DNA of 64,000 nt. It comes from Erythrobacter sp. (GTDB lineage Bacteria; Pseudomonadota; Alphaproteobacteria; Sphingomonadales; Sphingomonadaceae). The notes below the pieces were generated by a model. It was not told the origin of the DNA and did not search any database. It worked only from the letters and a program-made list of their open reading frames with translations. Of the stretch, positions 1-8,545 are shown in pieces (the stretch's first letter is position 1; the number at the start of each line of letters is the position of its first letter). The translations under genes were made by a program, and so were the position numbers. The stretch lies in assembly GCA_009993635.1 (NCBI GenBank), contig JAACTC010000008.1, positions 278,809-342,808 on the forward strand, given 5' to 3'.

Positions 1-2143
1 GGCCCATCGGGCGCGCGCCGTACAGGCGATCATAACCCTTGTCGCCGAGCCATGCCTTGGCACCGTCGTCGAACTGGATGTCGACATTCTGTTCGGCCAG
101 CTGAAGCTCCAGCTGGATGATGAACTTGTCGACCACGCGTGCGATGGTGTCCTTGCCGAGGTAACCGAACGGCACGATCGCATCGAGCCGGTTGCGGAAT
201 TCCGGCGTGAACATGCGCTTCACCGCTTCCTCGCTCGCGTCCTCGCGGCTGACGTCGCCAAAGCCAATGCCCTGGCTCGCCATGTCGGCGGCGCCCGCAT
301 TGGTGGTCATGATCAGAACAACGTTGCGGAAATCGACCGTCTTGCCGTGGTGGTCGGTCAGGCGGCCATTATCCATCACCTGCAGCAGGATGTTGAACAG
401 GTCCGGGTGCGCCTTCTCGATCTCGTCGAGCAGCAGGACGCAGTGCGGGTTCTGGTCGACCGCATCGGTCAGCAACCCGCCCTGATCGTAGCCGACATAG
501 CCCGGAGGCGCGCCGATCAGCCGCGAAACGCTGTGGCGTTCCATATATTCGGACATGTCGAAGCGTTTCAGTTCGATCCCCATGATGCTGGCGAGCTGGC
601 GCGCGACCTCCGTCTTGCCGACGCCGGTCGGGCCGGAGAACAGGAACGAGCCGATCGGCTTGTCCGGATCGCGCAGGCCTGCGCGGCTCAGCTTCATCGC
701 GGTGGAGAGCTTGTGCACCGCCGCGTCCTGCCCGAACACTACCTGCTTGAGATCGCGTTCGAGGTTTTCGAGCGCGGCCTTGTCGTCCTTGCTGACCGAT
801 TTTGGCGGGATGCGCGCCATGGTTGCGATGACCTGCTCGATCTCGCGCGCGGTGATCTTCTTGCGCCGCTTGCTGGGCGGAACCAGCATCTGCATCGCGC
901 CGACTTCGTCGACCACGTCGATCGCCTTGTCGGGCAGCTTGCGGTCGTTGATGTAGCGCGCGGACAGCTCCACAGCGGTTTTCAGCGCATCGGCGGTGTA
1001 GGTCACCTTGTGATGCTGCTCGAACGCGGATTTGAGGCCCTTAAGGATCTTGATCGTATCCTCGATGGTGGGCTCGTTGACGTCGATCTTCTGGAACCGG
1101 CGCAGCAGCGCGCGATCCTTTTCGAAGTGGTTGCGGAATTCCTTGTAGGTGGTCGACCCGATGCAGCGGATCGCGCCGCTCGACAGGGCGGGCTTCAGGA
1201 GGTTGGACGCATCCATCGCCCCGCCGCTGGTCGCGCCCGCGCCGATCACCGTGTGAATCTCGTCGATGAAAAGGATCGCGTGCGGCATCTTTTCGAGTTC
1301 GGAGACGACCTGCTTCAGCCGTTCCTCGAAATCGCCGCGATAGCGCGTGCCGGCCAGCAGAGCGCCCATGTCGAGCGAGTAGATGATCGCCTCGTTCAGC
1401 ACTTCGGGCACATCGCCTTCGACGATCTTGCGCGCCAGGCCTTCCGCGATGGCCGTCTTGCCGACGCCGGGATCACCCACGTAGAGCGGGTTGTTCTTGC
1501 TGCGGCGGCACAGGATCTGCACCGTGCGGTCGACTTCCGGCCCGCGACCGATCAGCGGATCGATCTTGCCGTTGTCGGCCTTGGCGTTGAGGTTGACCGT
1601 GAACTGGTCGAGCGCGGTTTCCTTCTTGTTGCCCTTGGCCTCTTCCTTTTCCTCGGGCGAATCGTCTTCCGACCCGCGCGGCGAGCGGGGCTCTATCGCC
1701 TGGCCGCCCTTGCCGATGCCGTGGCTGATGAAGCTGACCGCATCCAGCCGGCTCATGTCCTGCTGCTGGAGGAAATAGACCGCGTAGGAATCGCGTTCGG
1801 AAAACAGCGCGACGAGGACGTTGGCCCCGGTCACGGTGTCCTTGCCGGACGACTGCACATGCAGGATCGCGCGCTGCACCACGCGCTGGAAACCGGCGGT
1901 CGGCTGCGGTTCGCCCGCTTCGTCCGCCATGAGCGACTGGTATTCCTGATCGAGATAGGCGCGCACCACATCGGCCAGTTCATTCAGGTCGACACCGCAG
2001 GCGCCCATCACTTCGGCCGCATCCTCGTCTGCGATCAGCGCGAGCAGCAGGTGTTCGAGCGTGGAATATTCGTGCCGTCGTTCGCGCGCACCATCGAGCG
2101 CGGCGTTGAGGGTCTTTTCGAGATTTGGCGCGAAGCTAGGCAT
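1..2143 (-). CDS. clpA: ATP-dependent Clp protease ATP-binding subunit ClpA (3' end outside window)
   Basis: AAA+ unfoldase that feeds substrates, including N-degron proteins brought by ClpS, to the ClpP peptidase in the cytoplasm. About 714 codons are present, and translation runs off the left edge in ...GYDRLYGARPMG, the conserved end of the second AAA module, so only about 50-60 residues are missing. The N-domain starts MPSFAPNLEKTLNAALDGA and has the Clp-N pattern EHLLLALI. The first Walker A (GDPGVGKT) lies near 1470 and the second (GPTGVGKT) near 620. The ATG at 2143 is preceded by GCAGGA at good spacing. A long open frame on the opposite strand (347-2389) is a composition shadow. No clpS gene is visible upstream. 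The identification is firm; only the C-terminus is unseen. Confidence 0.96.
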   Translation of the reverse strand, partial: MPSFAPNLEKTLNAALDGARERRHEYSTLEHLLLALIADEDAAEVMGACGVDLNELADVVRAYLDQEYQSLMADEAGEPQPTAGFQRVVQRAILHVQSSGKDTVTGANVLVALFSERDSYAVYFLQQQDMSRLDAVSFISHGIGKGGQAIEPRSPRGSEDDSPEEKEEAKGNKKETALDQFTVNLNAKADNGKIDPLIGRGPEVDRTVQILCRRSKNNPLYVGDPGVGKTAIAEGLARKIVEGDVPEVLNEAIIYSLDMGALLAGTRYRGDFEERLKQVVSELEKMPHAILFIDEIHTVIGAGATSGGAMDASNLLKPALSSGAIRCIGSTTYKEFRNHFEKDRALLRRFQKIDVNEPTIEDTIKILKGLKSAFEQHHKVTYTADALKTAVELSARYINDRKLPDKAIDVVDEVGAMQMLVPPSKRRKKITAREIEQVIATMARIPPKSVSKDDKAALENLERDLKQVVFGQDAAVHKLSTAMKLSRAGLRDPDKPIGSFLFSGPTGVGKTEVARQLASIMGIELKRFDMSEYMERHSVSRLIGAPPGYVGYDQGGLLTDAVDQNPHCVLLLDEIEKAHPDLFNILLQVMDNGRLTDHHGKTVDFRNVVLIMTTNAGAADMASQGIGFGDVSREDASEEAVKRMFTPEFRNRLDAIVPFGYLGKDTIARVVDKFIIQLELQLAEQNVDIQFDDGAKAWLGDKGYDRLYGARPMG

Positions 2144-2282
2144 AGGTATCCTGCGAGGTTTGGCAGCAAGCGGTCGGGCTGCGAAGTATCACCGAATGAT
2201 TGCGCAAAGTGGTTAGCGCAAGGTGAATGCTATACGAGGAATATTGGTTGCCGCCGCCCCGCTGTGAAGGGCGCGGCACCCC

Positions 2283-2489
2283 TCAGCCCTCGTTTTTCTT
2301 GGAAAACAGCGCCTCTGCGGCGTTGCGCTGGCTGGAATAGCGCAGCCGGTGCTGTTCCACCCGCGCAATCTCGACCTGCAGCAGCCTGATCCTGTCGTCG
2401 AGTTCGAACTGCGAAAGGCGCGAAAGATCCTCGGCAGCCAGCTGGCTGGCGACATCGCTGGTCTGGCGAGGGCCGACGTCTTCTTCCAT
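2283..2489 (-). CDS. DUF1192 family small protein
   Basis: Small 68-residue alphaproteobacterial protein of unknown function. The family signature is visible: a short acidic N-terminus (MEEDVGPRQ), then LSRLSQFELDDRIRLLQVE and EIARVEQHRLRYSSQRNAAEALF, which should form an amphipathic helix or coiled coil. The ATG at 2489 gives the normal family start; an in-frame GTG at 2510 would add seven residues (MGEEWQS). It lies divergent from the quinone oxidoreductase gene and upstream of clpA on the same strand, with a 139-nt gap to the clpA start. Its role is not known. Confidence 0.78.
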   Translation of the reverse strand: MEEDVGPRQTSDVASQLAAEDLSRLSQFELDDRIRLLQVEIARVEQHRLRYSSQRNAAEALFSKKNEG

Positions 2490-2578
2490 CGATTGCCACT
2501 CTTCCCCCACCGCCGCTTGCTGTCAATGCGCGCGATGGCTACTTGGCGCGAACGCCTAGTCAGCGACGGGGGGAACCG

Positions 2579-3592
2579 ATGCCGAGCGTACCCGATAGAA
2601 TGCGAGCGATCGGCTTTGCCGAACCGGGTGGACCAGATGTGCTGCGGCTGGATCAGGATGTGCCCGTGCCACAGCCGGGGCCGGGCGAGGTGCTGCTGAA
2701 AGTGGCCTATGCCGGGGTCAACCGTCCCGACTGCATCCAGCGCGCCGGGCATTATCCGCCGCCGCCGGGCGCTTCGCCAATCCTCGGCCTCGAAGCCGCG
2801 GGAGAGATCGTGGCGGTGGGCGAAGGCGTCGATACCGCACGGATGGGCGAGCATGTGTGCGCGCTGACGCCGGGCGGGGCCTATGCCGAATATTGCGCGG
2901 TGCCCGCAGGCCATGTGCTGCCCGTGCCCGATGCGCTGACCCTGGCGGAGGCCGCGGCGCTGCCGGAAACGCTGTTCACCGTGTGGCACAACGTCTTCCA
3001 GCGCGGCATGGCGCGCGACGGGGAGACGCTGCTGGTCCACGGCGGCACCAGCGGGATCGGGACGATGGCGATCATGCTGGCCAAGGCTTTCGGGCTAACC
3101 GTAATCGTGACCGCGGGCAGCGAGGAAAAATGCGACGCCGCGCGCCGCGTCGGCGCCGATCACGCGATCGATTACAAGACCACCGATTTCGTCGAGCCGG
3201 TGGGGCTGATCACGGGCGAAACCGGGGTCGATCTGGTGCTCGACATGGTCTCTGGCGATTATGTCGCACGCAATATCAATTGCCTGCGGCCCGGCGGGCG
3301 GCATGTCACCATCGCGGTGCTGGGCGGCATGAAGGCCGAGATCAACATGGCGCAGGTGATGCAGAAACGCCTGACGCTGACCGGATCGACGCTGCGCCCC
3401 CGGTCCGACGCCTTCAAGACCGCGCTGCGCGACGAGATCGAGCGCGAGGCCTGGTCGCTGGTGGAAGAGGGCGCGGTTCGCCCGGTGATGGACGAGATCT
3501 TCGCACTGGCCGATGCGAAGAATGCCCACGCCCGGATGGAAGAGGGCAGCCATATCGGCAAGATCGTGCTGGCGATCGACGAGGATATGTAG
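2579..3592 (+). CDS. NAD(P)H-quinone oxidoreductase, zinc-independent MDR family (PIG3-like)
   Basis: Cytosolic medium-chain dehydrogenase/reductase of 337 residues that would reduce quinones with NAD(P)H. It has the N-terminal GroES-like fold (VPQPGPGEVLLKVAYAGVNRPD), the PIG3-type stretch QRAGHYPPPPGASPILGLE, and the Rossmann motif LVHGGTSGIGTMAIMLAK. The zinc-binding cysteines of alcohol dehydrogenases are absent. The ATG at 2579 has GGGGGGAA directly upstream; another ATG seven codons later (MRAIGF) is possible, while the open frame that runs up to 2543 has no ribosome site. The gene stands alone, divergent from the DUF1192 gene. Confidence 0.88.
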   Translation: MPSVPDRMRAIGFAEPGGPDVLRLDQDVPVPQPGPGEVLLKVAYAGVNRPDCIQRAGHYPPPPGASPILGLEAAGEIVAVGEGVDTARMGEHVCALTPGGAYAEYCAVPAGHVLPVPDALTLAEAAALPETLFTVWHNVFQRGMARDGETLLVHGGTSGIGTMAIMLAKAFGLTVIVTAGSEEKCDAARRVGADHAIDYKTTDFVEPVGLITGETGVDLVLDMVSGDYVARNINCLRPGGRHVTIAVLGGMKAEINMAQVMQKRLTLTGSTLRPRSDAFKTALRDEIEREAWSLVEEGAVRPVMDEIFALADAKNAHARMEEGSHIGKIVLAIDEDM

Positions 3593-3761
3593 TCGCCCCC
3601 GACTGCGTTCCGCCCGGCAGGACTGTGGAAAGTCGCCGGACTGTCACGATAATGTGAGCAGGGCGTAACAATGCCGGGCTAGTGGTGGGCGACCATATCC
3701 CGGGCAAGACCGTATTCTTGGCCGGGATGTTCTGGACGAACTATCGGGGCCACCCTCTCTC

Positions 3762-4700
3762 ATGCTCGACCGAACCACACCCGACGCACTGCCGCACGAA
3801 CTGCACGATCTTCCGGGCCATTTCGGCAATGTTACTGCCTTCCCGCCGGTAGCGCCCTCCGTCCCCGAACCCGAGGATGGCAAGCGCCGCCGCTATCGCA
3901 CGATCTGGATCAGCGACGTGCATCTGGGCACCAAGGGCTGCAATGCGGACATGCTGATCGACTTCCTCGACAGCACCGATAGCGAGACGATGTATCTGGT
4001 CGGCGACATCATCGACGGCTGGCGGCTGAAGAAAAAGTTCTACTGGCCGCCCGCGCATAACGACATCGTGTGGCGCATACTCAAGCGCGCCAAGCGCGGC
4101 ACGCGGATCGTCTATATTCCCGGCAATCACGACGAGGTTGTGCGGCCGTTCTGCGGGATGAATTTCGGCGATGTGGAAATCCGCCGCGCTGCTTTTCACG
4201 ACACCGCGGACGGGCGGCGCCTGATGGTGCTGCACGGCGACGAGTTCGATACGGTGATGCTGACGCACAGGTGGCTCGCATTCGTCGGCGACACCGCCTA
4301 TCACCTGATGATGGCGCTGAACGGGTGGGTCAACAAGGCCCGCCAGGCGCTGGGGATGCCGTACTGGTCGCTTTCCAAAGCGGCCAAGCACAAGGTGAAG
4401 AATGCCGTCGAGTTCATCTCGAAATACGAAGAAATCGTGGCCCGCGCCGCTGGCGAGCGCGGTGTCGACGGGGTCGTGTGCGGGCATATCCACACTGCGG
4501 AGCACCGCCTGTTCCAGCACGCCGGGCGCGATATCGAATACTGGAACGATGGCGACTGGGTGGAAGGCTGCAACGCGCTGGTCGAACATTTCGACGGGCG
4601 GATGGAAATCCTCCACTGGCCCGACGAGGTCGCCAGGCGCACGAGCGTACCGGGCGATGCAACCGCTTCCGGCCAGGGCGAGGCGCGCGCGGTCGCCTGA
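3762..4700 (+). CDS. LpxH-like metallophosphoesterase (UDP-2,3-diacylglucosamine diphosphatase family)
   Basis: Calcineurin-type phosphoesterase of 312 residues. The metal-binding motifs are all present in order: ISDVHLG, VGDIIDGW, PGNHDE, LHGDEFD and CGHIHTAEH. This set matches the LpxH/YbbF-like group, whose classical member cleaves UDP-2,3-diacylglucosamine in lipid A synthesis. The protein is longer than E. coli LpxH (about 240) because of an N-terminal extension of about 45 residues. The stop codon shares one base with the ATG of the next glycosyltransferase (TGATG), so the pair is translationally coupled, which suggests a shared glycolipid pathway; a substrate other than lipid A precursor is possible. 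The ATG at 3762 has no clear ribosome site, so the start is uncertain. Confidence 0.82.
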   Translation: MLDRTTPDALPHELHDLPGHFGNVTAFPPVAPSVPEPEDGKRRRYRTIWISDVHLGTKGCNADMLIDFLDSTDSETMYLVGDIIDGWRLKKKFYWPPAHNDIVWRILKRAKRGTRIVYIPGNHDEVVRPFCGMNFGDVEIRRAAFHDTADGRRLMVLHGDEFDTVMLTHRWLAFVGDTAYHLMMALNGWVNKARQALGMPYWSLSKAAKHKVKNAVEFISKYEEIVARAAGERGVDGVVCGHIHTAEHRLFQHAGRDIEYWNDGDWVEGCNALVEHFDGRMEILHWPDEVARRTSVPGDATASGQGEARAVA

Positions 4701-5773
4701 TGCGCCTGCCGGAGCTTGGAGGGGTGGCTGACCTGATAGACAAGCCCCCCAAATCGATCGCGATCGTCAGCGACGCGTGGCACCCGCAGATGAACGGCGT
4801 GGTGCGCACGCTGACCACAACCTGCGAGCTGCTGCGTGCAAGCGGCCACCGGGTGGATGTGATCTCGCCCGATCAATATCCCTCGGTCCCCTGCCCGACC
4901 TATCCGGAAATCCGCCTTGCGCTAACGCTGCCCGGCACGGTGGGGCGGCGCTTGTCGGACCTGCAGCCCGACGCGGTGCATATCGCCACCGAAGGCCCGC
5001 TGGGCCTGTCTGCGAGGCGATACTGCATGGCCAAGTCGGTGCCCTTCACCACCGCTTATCACACGCAGTTTCCCGATTACGTCTCGCGCCGGACCTATCT
5101 GCCGCCGGAGACCTTCTGGCCCTATATCCGCTGGTTCCACCGGCCCGCACAGCGGGTGATGGTGGCGACCGAGAGCATTCGCGAGGAACTGCGCGAGCAG
5201 GGGCTGACCCGGCTGCATCACTGGGGGCGCGGGGTCGATCTGTCGCTGTTCCGCCCCGATGCTGGTGATTGCAGCGATTACGAAGGGCTCGCACGCCCGA
5301 TCCAGCTCTATGTCGGGCGGGTCGCGGTGGAAAAGAACATCGAGGCGTTCCTGAAAACCGATCAGCCCGGCACGAAGGTGGTGGTGGGTGACGGCCCCGC
5401 GCTGAGCGACCTGAAGGCGCGCTATCCCGATGCGGTGTTCCTCGGCAAGCGCGGCGGCGACGATCTGGCGCGGTGCTATGCCGGGGCGGACGTGTTCGTG
5501 TTTCCCAGCAAGACCGATACCTTCGGGCTGGTGATGATCGAGGCACTGGCCTGCGGCACACCGGTGGCAGCCTACCCCGTGCCCGGCCCGCGTGACATCC
5601 TGACGCCCGAAGCGGGTGCCATGCGCGAAGACCTGAACCAGGCCATCGCCGCTGCGCTGACGCTGGACCGGGAGGCCTGCGCCGCCTTCGGCCGGCAGTT
5701 CAGCTGGCAGGCGGCCACCGTGCAATTCCTTGCCGGGCTGGAGGAATTCGACGGCGAAACGCTGACCCCGTGA
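4700..5773 (+). CDS. Glycosyltransferase family 4 (GT4, mannosyl/glycolipid transferase type)
   Basis: Cytoplasmic GT-B transferase of 357 residues. The N-terminal half has IAIVSDAWHPQMNGVVRTL, typical of GT4 enzymes that glycosylate membrane lipids, and FTTAYHTQFPDYV. The C-terminal nucleotide-sugar domain has LYVGRVAVEKN, VVVGDGP and the E-x7-E-type segment FPSKTDTFGLVMIEALACG. It overlaps the upstream phosphoesterase by one base, and both are followed by a hairpin terminator at about 5846. The likely job is adding a sugar to a membrane lipid such as a diacylglycerol or sphingolipid head group, which would fit a sphingomonad, but the acceptor cannot be read from sequence. Confidence 0.85.
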   Translation: MRLPELGGVADLIDKPPKSIAIVSDAWHPQMNGVVRTLTTTCELLRASGHRVDVISPDQYPSVPCPTYPEIRLALTLPGTVGRRLSDLQPDAVHIATEGPLGLSARRYCMAKSVPFTTAYHTQFPDYVSRRTYLPPETFWPYIRWFHRPAQRVMVATESIREELREQGLTRLHHWGRGVDLSLFRPDAGDCSDYEGLARPIQLYVGRVAVEKNIEAFLKTDQPGTKVVVGDGPALSDLKARYPDAVFLGKRGGDDLARCYAGADVFVFPSKTDTFGLVMIEALACGTPVAAYPVPGPRDILTPEAGAMREDLNQAIAAALTLDREACAAFGRQFSWQAATVQFLAGLEEFDGETLTP

Positions 5774-5845
5774 GCGGCGGGGTGGCCGCCCGCGCGCGAT
5801 GATCCTTGCCCAACGCCAGCGCGATCCCTACAGTGTAACCGACGC

Positions 5846-5867
5846 GGCCGCTCCGAAAGGGGCGGCC
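5846..5867 (+). terminator. Rho-independent terminator after the phosphoesterase-GT4 pair
   Basis: The arms GGCCGCTCC (5846-5854) and GGGGCGGCC (5859-5867) pair over nine positions with one G-U wobble around a GAAA tetraloop. They are followed by a T-rich run (CTTGTGTTTTCT). The hairpin sits 72 bases after the glycosyltransferase stop and before trcR. Confidence 0.72.
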
Positions 5868-5947
5868 CTTGTGTTTTCTGGCGTCTTTTCGGACGCCGTT
5901 TCCGGCCCTCGTGCGATCATGGGGGCCGCCAGTTCAGGATGACCATT

Positions 5948-6712
5948 ATGGCCGACCAACCGACCCCTCTGATGCCCCACGCGACCGCCACCTGGCTGGT
6001 CGACAACACCGGCCTCAGCTTCGAACAGATCGCCGCGTTCTGCGGGCTCCACATCCTCGAAGTGCAGGCGATGGCGGACGATCTGGCGGGCAGCAAGTAT
6101 ACCGGCCGCGATCCGGTCTATGCTGGCGAACTGACGCAGGCAGAGATCGAGCGCGGGCAGGAAGACAGCAATTACGTGCTCAAGATGCAGAAGGCCCCGG
6201 CCGAGGTCACCCGCACCAAGGGGCCGCGCTACACCCCCGTTTCCAAGCGGCAGGACAAGCCCGACGGGATCGCGTGGATCCTGCGCAACCACCCGGAAGT
6301 GACCGACGCGCAGATTTCCAAGCTGATCGGCACCACGCGCAACACCATCGGCGCGGTGCGCGAGCGTTCGCACTGGAATATCCAGAACATCCAGCCGAAG
6401 GATCCGGTGACGCTAGGCCTGTGTTCGCAACGCGAGCTCGACGCGGTGGTGAAAGCCGCGGCGAAGAAGGCCGGCATCGAAGGCGCCGGGGCCGCCGATC
6501 CGGTGGTCGAGGCAAGCGACAAGGCCAAGCTGATCGAAGAACTGCGCCGCGAGCGCGACCAGAACGAGAAGGCCGCCGCCGAAGCCGCGCAGGAAGCCGA
6601 AGCCGCCGCGTGGCTGGAAGCCAAGCGGGCGAGCGAGGAAGAGCAGCTTTCCGGCACGCCGATCGACACCGGCAGTGCCGAGCCTGCGACCGAAGATAGC
6701 GAGCAGCCGTGA
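5948..6712 (+). CDS. trcR: TrcR-like cell-cycle transcriptional regulator (DUF1013)
   Basis: DNA-binding regulator of 254 residues from a family conserved in Alphaproteobacteria and linked there to cell-cycle control. The conserved core is easily seen: TATWLVDNTGLSFEQIAAFC, LHILEVQAMAD, NYVLKMQKAPAEVTRTKGPR, YTPVSKRQDKPDGIAWILR and the helix-turn-helix-like ISKLIGTTRNTIGAVRERSH. After residue 180 comes an Ala/Glu-rich tail (AAAEAAQEAEAAAWLEA) that probably forms a helix and is variable in the family. The ATG at 5948 has AGGA eight bases upstream; an ATG at 5939 is less well placed. It lies alone between a terminator and the acyl-CoA ligase. Confidence 0.85.
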   Translation: MADQPTPLMPHATATWLVDNTGLSFEQIAAFCGLHILEVQAMADDLAGSKYTGRDPVYAGELTQAEIERGQEDSNYVLKMQKAPAEVTRTKGPRYTPVSKRQDKPDGIAWILRNHPEVTDAQISKLIGTTRNTIGAVRERSHWNIQNIQPKDPVTLGLCSQRELDAVVKAAAKKAGIEGAGAADPVVEASDKAKLIEELRRERDQNEKAAAEAAQEAEAAAWLEAKRASEEEQLSGTPIDTGSAEPATEDSEQP

Positions 6713-6729
6713 GAATAGTGGGCTCGCCT

Positions 6730-6745
6730 GCAAGCAAATGCTTGC
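6730..6745. promoter_or_regulatory. Inverted repeat upstream of the acyl-CoA ligase (possible operator)
   Basis: The sequence GCAAGCA-AA-TGCTTGC is a perfect 7-bp inverted repeat with a two-base spacer. It begins 18 bases after the trcR stop. Its centre lies 42 bp (four helical turns) from the centre of the second palindrome at 6771-6788. No T-run follows, so it looks more like a protein-binding site than a terminator. That it is an operator is inferred. Confidence 0.45.
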
Positions 6746-6770
6746 GGCTGAGCCCGCACGACTGCATCAT

Positions 6771-6788
6771 GCTTACATGGATGTAAGC
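6771..6788. promoter_or_regulatory. 18-bp palindrome over the ligase start codon (possible TetR-type operator)
   Basis: GCTTACAT-GG-ATGTAAGC is a perfect 8-bp inverted repeat with a two-base spacer. It spans the proposed ATG of the acyl-CoA ligase at 6777. Sites of this size and symmetry are typical of TetR-family dimers, which often control fatty-acid genes, but no TetR gene is present in the window. If the site is an operator, repression would act at or just after transcription start, or the true start codon lies further downstream. Confidence 0.5.
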
Positions 6789-8444
6789 AAGCTACCGTTT
6801 CATCACGCAAGCGCGTGGGATACCGCAATCGAATCGACCACCATGCCCGCCCTGTTCGGGCGCGCGGTCGATCGCCACCCCGATCGGACGCTGGTCGAAT
6901 TCCTCGGCCGCAAGCTGAGCTATCAGGCGATGCATGCCGAGGCGCAGCGGTTTGCCGCGGGCCTGCAACAGGCCGGCATCGGGCGCGGCGACCGGGTCGG
7001 GCTGTTCCTGCCCAACGTCCCGATCTACCTCTCCGCCTACTATGGCGCGATGATGGCCGGGGCGACGGTGGTCAATTTCTCGCCGCTCTATTCGGTCGAC
7101 GAACTGTCCCATCAGGTCGAAGATTCGGGCACCCGCCTGCTGGTAACGGTCGATGTGAAGCAGCTCTACGACACCGCCGCCGCGGTGCTGGAGAAGTCAT
7201 CGCTGCAGACGCTCGTGGTCGGCGAACTGGCCGGAATGCTGCCGACCCTGAAGGCGCTGGGCCTCAGGCTGTTCAAGGCCAGCGCGGTCGCGAAGCCGCC
7301 CTATGGCGATGCCATCGTCAACTGGCGCGACATGCTGCCGCGCTCCGAACCGCGCAGGCTCGACATCGCGCCCGACGAGATCGCGCTGCTGCAATATACC
7401 GGCGGCACCACCGGGCGGCCCAAGGGCGCGATGCTCAGCCATGCGAACCTGGCCGCAAACGCACAGCAGGTGGATGCGATCGACCCGTTCGACCGCAGCG
7501 AGCCAGACGTCATCATGGGCGCACTGCCGCTGTTCCATGTGTTCGCCAATACCTGCGTCCTCAACCGCAGCATCGTGCGCGGCGCGACCATTGCGATGGT
7601 TCCGCGCTTCGAAGCGGGCGATGTGCTGGCAACATTGCAGCGCGCGCGGTGCACCGGCTTTCCCGGCGTGCCGACGATGTTCCAGGCACTGCTCGACCAT
7701 CCCAAGGCAGCCAGCACCGATTTCTCCGCGCTGAAGATCTGTATTTCGGGCGGCGCCCCGCTGGCCGATCCGCTGCGCGAAAAGTTCGAGACCGTATCGG
7801 GCGTTCGGCTGGTCGAAGGCTATGGCCTCACCGAAAGCTCCGGCGTGGTCTCGACCAATCCCTACGTTGCCAAGCGCAAGCTGGGCACGATCGGCCAGGT
7901 GGTGCCGGGCACAAGGTTGCTGCTGCTCGACAAGGAAGATGCGAGCAAGCTGGCGCCCGAGGGCGAGCCGGGCGAGCTGGCAATCAACGGGCCGCAGATC
8001 ATGCAGGGGTACTGGAACCTGCCCGACGCCGACGCCGAGGTGTTCGTGGAGCATCAGGGGCTGAGGTGGCTGCGCACCGGGGACGTCGCGACGATCGATG
8101 CCGATGGCTTCGTGGAGATCGTGGACCGGATCAAGGACATGATCGCGGTTGGCGGGTTCAAGGTCTTCCCCAGTCAGGTTGAGGACGTGCTGCGTGAGAA
8201 CGCGGCGATCCGCGATGTGCTGGTGATCGGCGTGCCCGACGATTATCATGGCGAGGTGCCGCGCGCCTATGCGACGCTGCAGCCCGATGTGCGCGCGCCC
8301 ACCGCAGACGCGCTGCGCGAGTGGCTCAATGCGCGCGTGGGCAAGCACGAGCGGGTGGACAAGGTGGTGATCCGCAAGGAGCTGCCCGTCACGATGGTCG
8401 GCAAGCTCGATCGCAAGGCGCTGCGGCAGGAAGTGCTGGGCTGA
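6777..8444 (+). CDS. Long-chain fatty-acid-CoA ligase (AMP-forming, FadD-like)
   Basis: Acyl-adenylate synthetase of 555 residues that activates fatty acids to acyl-CoA for beta-oxidation or lipid synthesis. The ANL-superfamily motifs are present: the P-loop-like LQYTGGTTGRPKGAMLSHAN, EGYGLTESSGV, GELAINGPQIMQGYW, LRTGDVATIDADGF and the C-terminal lysine region TMVGKLDRKALRQE. The chosen ATG (MDVSKLPFHHA) gives the family N-terminus, but it sits inside a perfect palindrome and has no good Shine-Dalgarno. The gene ends at a strong bidirectional terminator shared with the convergent bactofilin gene. Confidence 0.9.
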   Translation: MDVSKLPFHHASAWDTAIESTTMPALFGRAVDRHPDRTLVEFLGRKLSYQAMHAEAQRFAAGLQQAGIGRGDRVGLFLPNVPIYLSAYYGAMMAGATVVNFSPLYSVDELSHQVEDSGTRLLVTVDVKQLYDTAAAVLEKSSLQTLVVGELAGMLPTLKALGLRLFKASAVAKPPYGDAIVNWRDMLPRSEPRRLDIAPDEIALLQYTGGTTGRPKGAMLSHANLAANAQQVDAIDPFDRSEPDVIMGALPLFHVFANTCVLNRSIVRGATIAMVPRFEAGDVLATLQRARCTGFPGVPTMFQALLDHPKAASTDFSALKICISGGAPLADPLREKFETVSGVRLVEGYGLTESSGVVSTNPYVAKRKLGTIGQVVPGTRLLLLDKEDASKLAPEGEPGELAINGPQIMQGYWNLPDADAEVFVEHQGLRWLRTGDVATIDADGFVEIVDRIKDMIAVGGFKVFPSQVEDVLRENAAIRDVLVIGVPDDYHGEVPRAYATLQPDVRAPTADALREWLNARVGKHERVDKVVIRKELPVTMVGKLDRKALRQEVLG

Positions 8445-8488
8445 GCTCGGCCGTTTGTCCGCGATTGGCTGTGGGATCGATATGAAAC

Positions 8489-8520
8489 GGGGGCGTATCG
8501 CCTTTTAGCGATACGCCCCC
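8489..8520. terminator. Bidirectional hairpin terminator between ligase and bactofilin genes
   Basis: The arms GGGGGCGTATCGC (8489-8501) and GCGATACGCCCCC (8508-8520) are perfectly complementary over 13 bp with the loop CTTTTA. The hairpin lies between two convergent genes, 44 bases after the ligase stop and 25 bases after the bactofilin stop. Long T-runs are missing, but the stem strength and position support termination from both sides. Confidence 0.82.
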
Positions 8521-8545
8521 GCATCCCCTCCCGAAAATCGGGAAA

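Noticed and set aside
347..2389. Plus-strand open frame of 680 codons opposite clpA
   Set aside because: The minus strand here encodes a clear ClpA with both AAA modules; the plus frame is Arg/Leu/Ala-rich noise typical of high-GC codon shadows.
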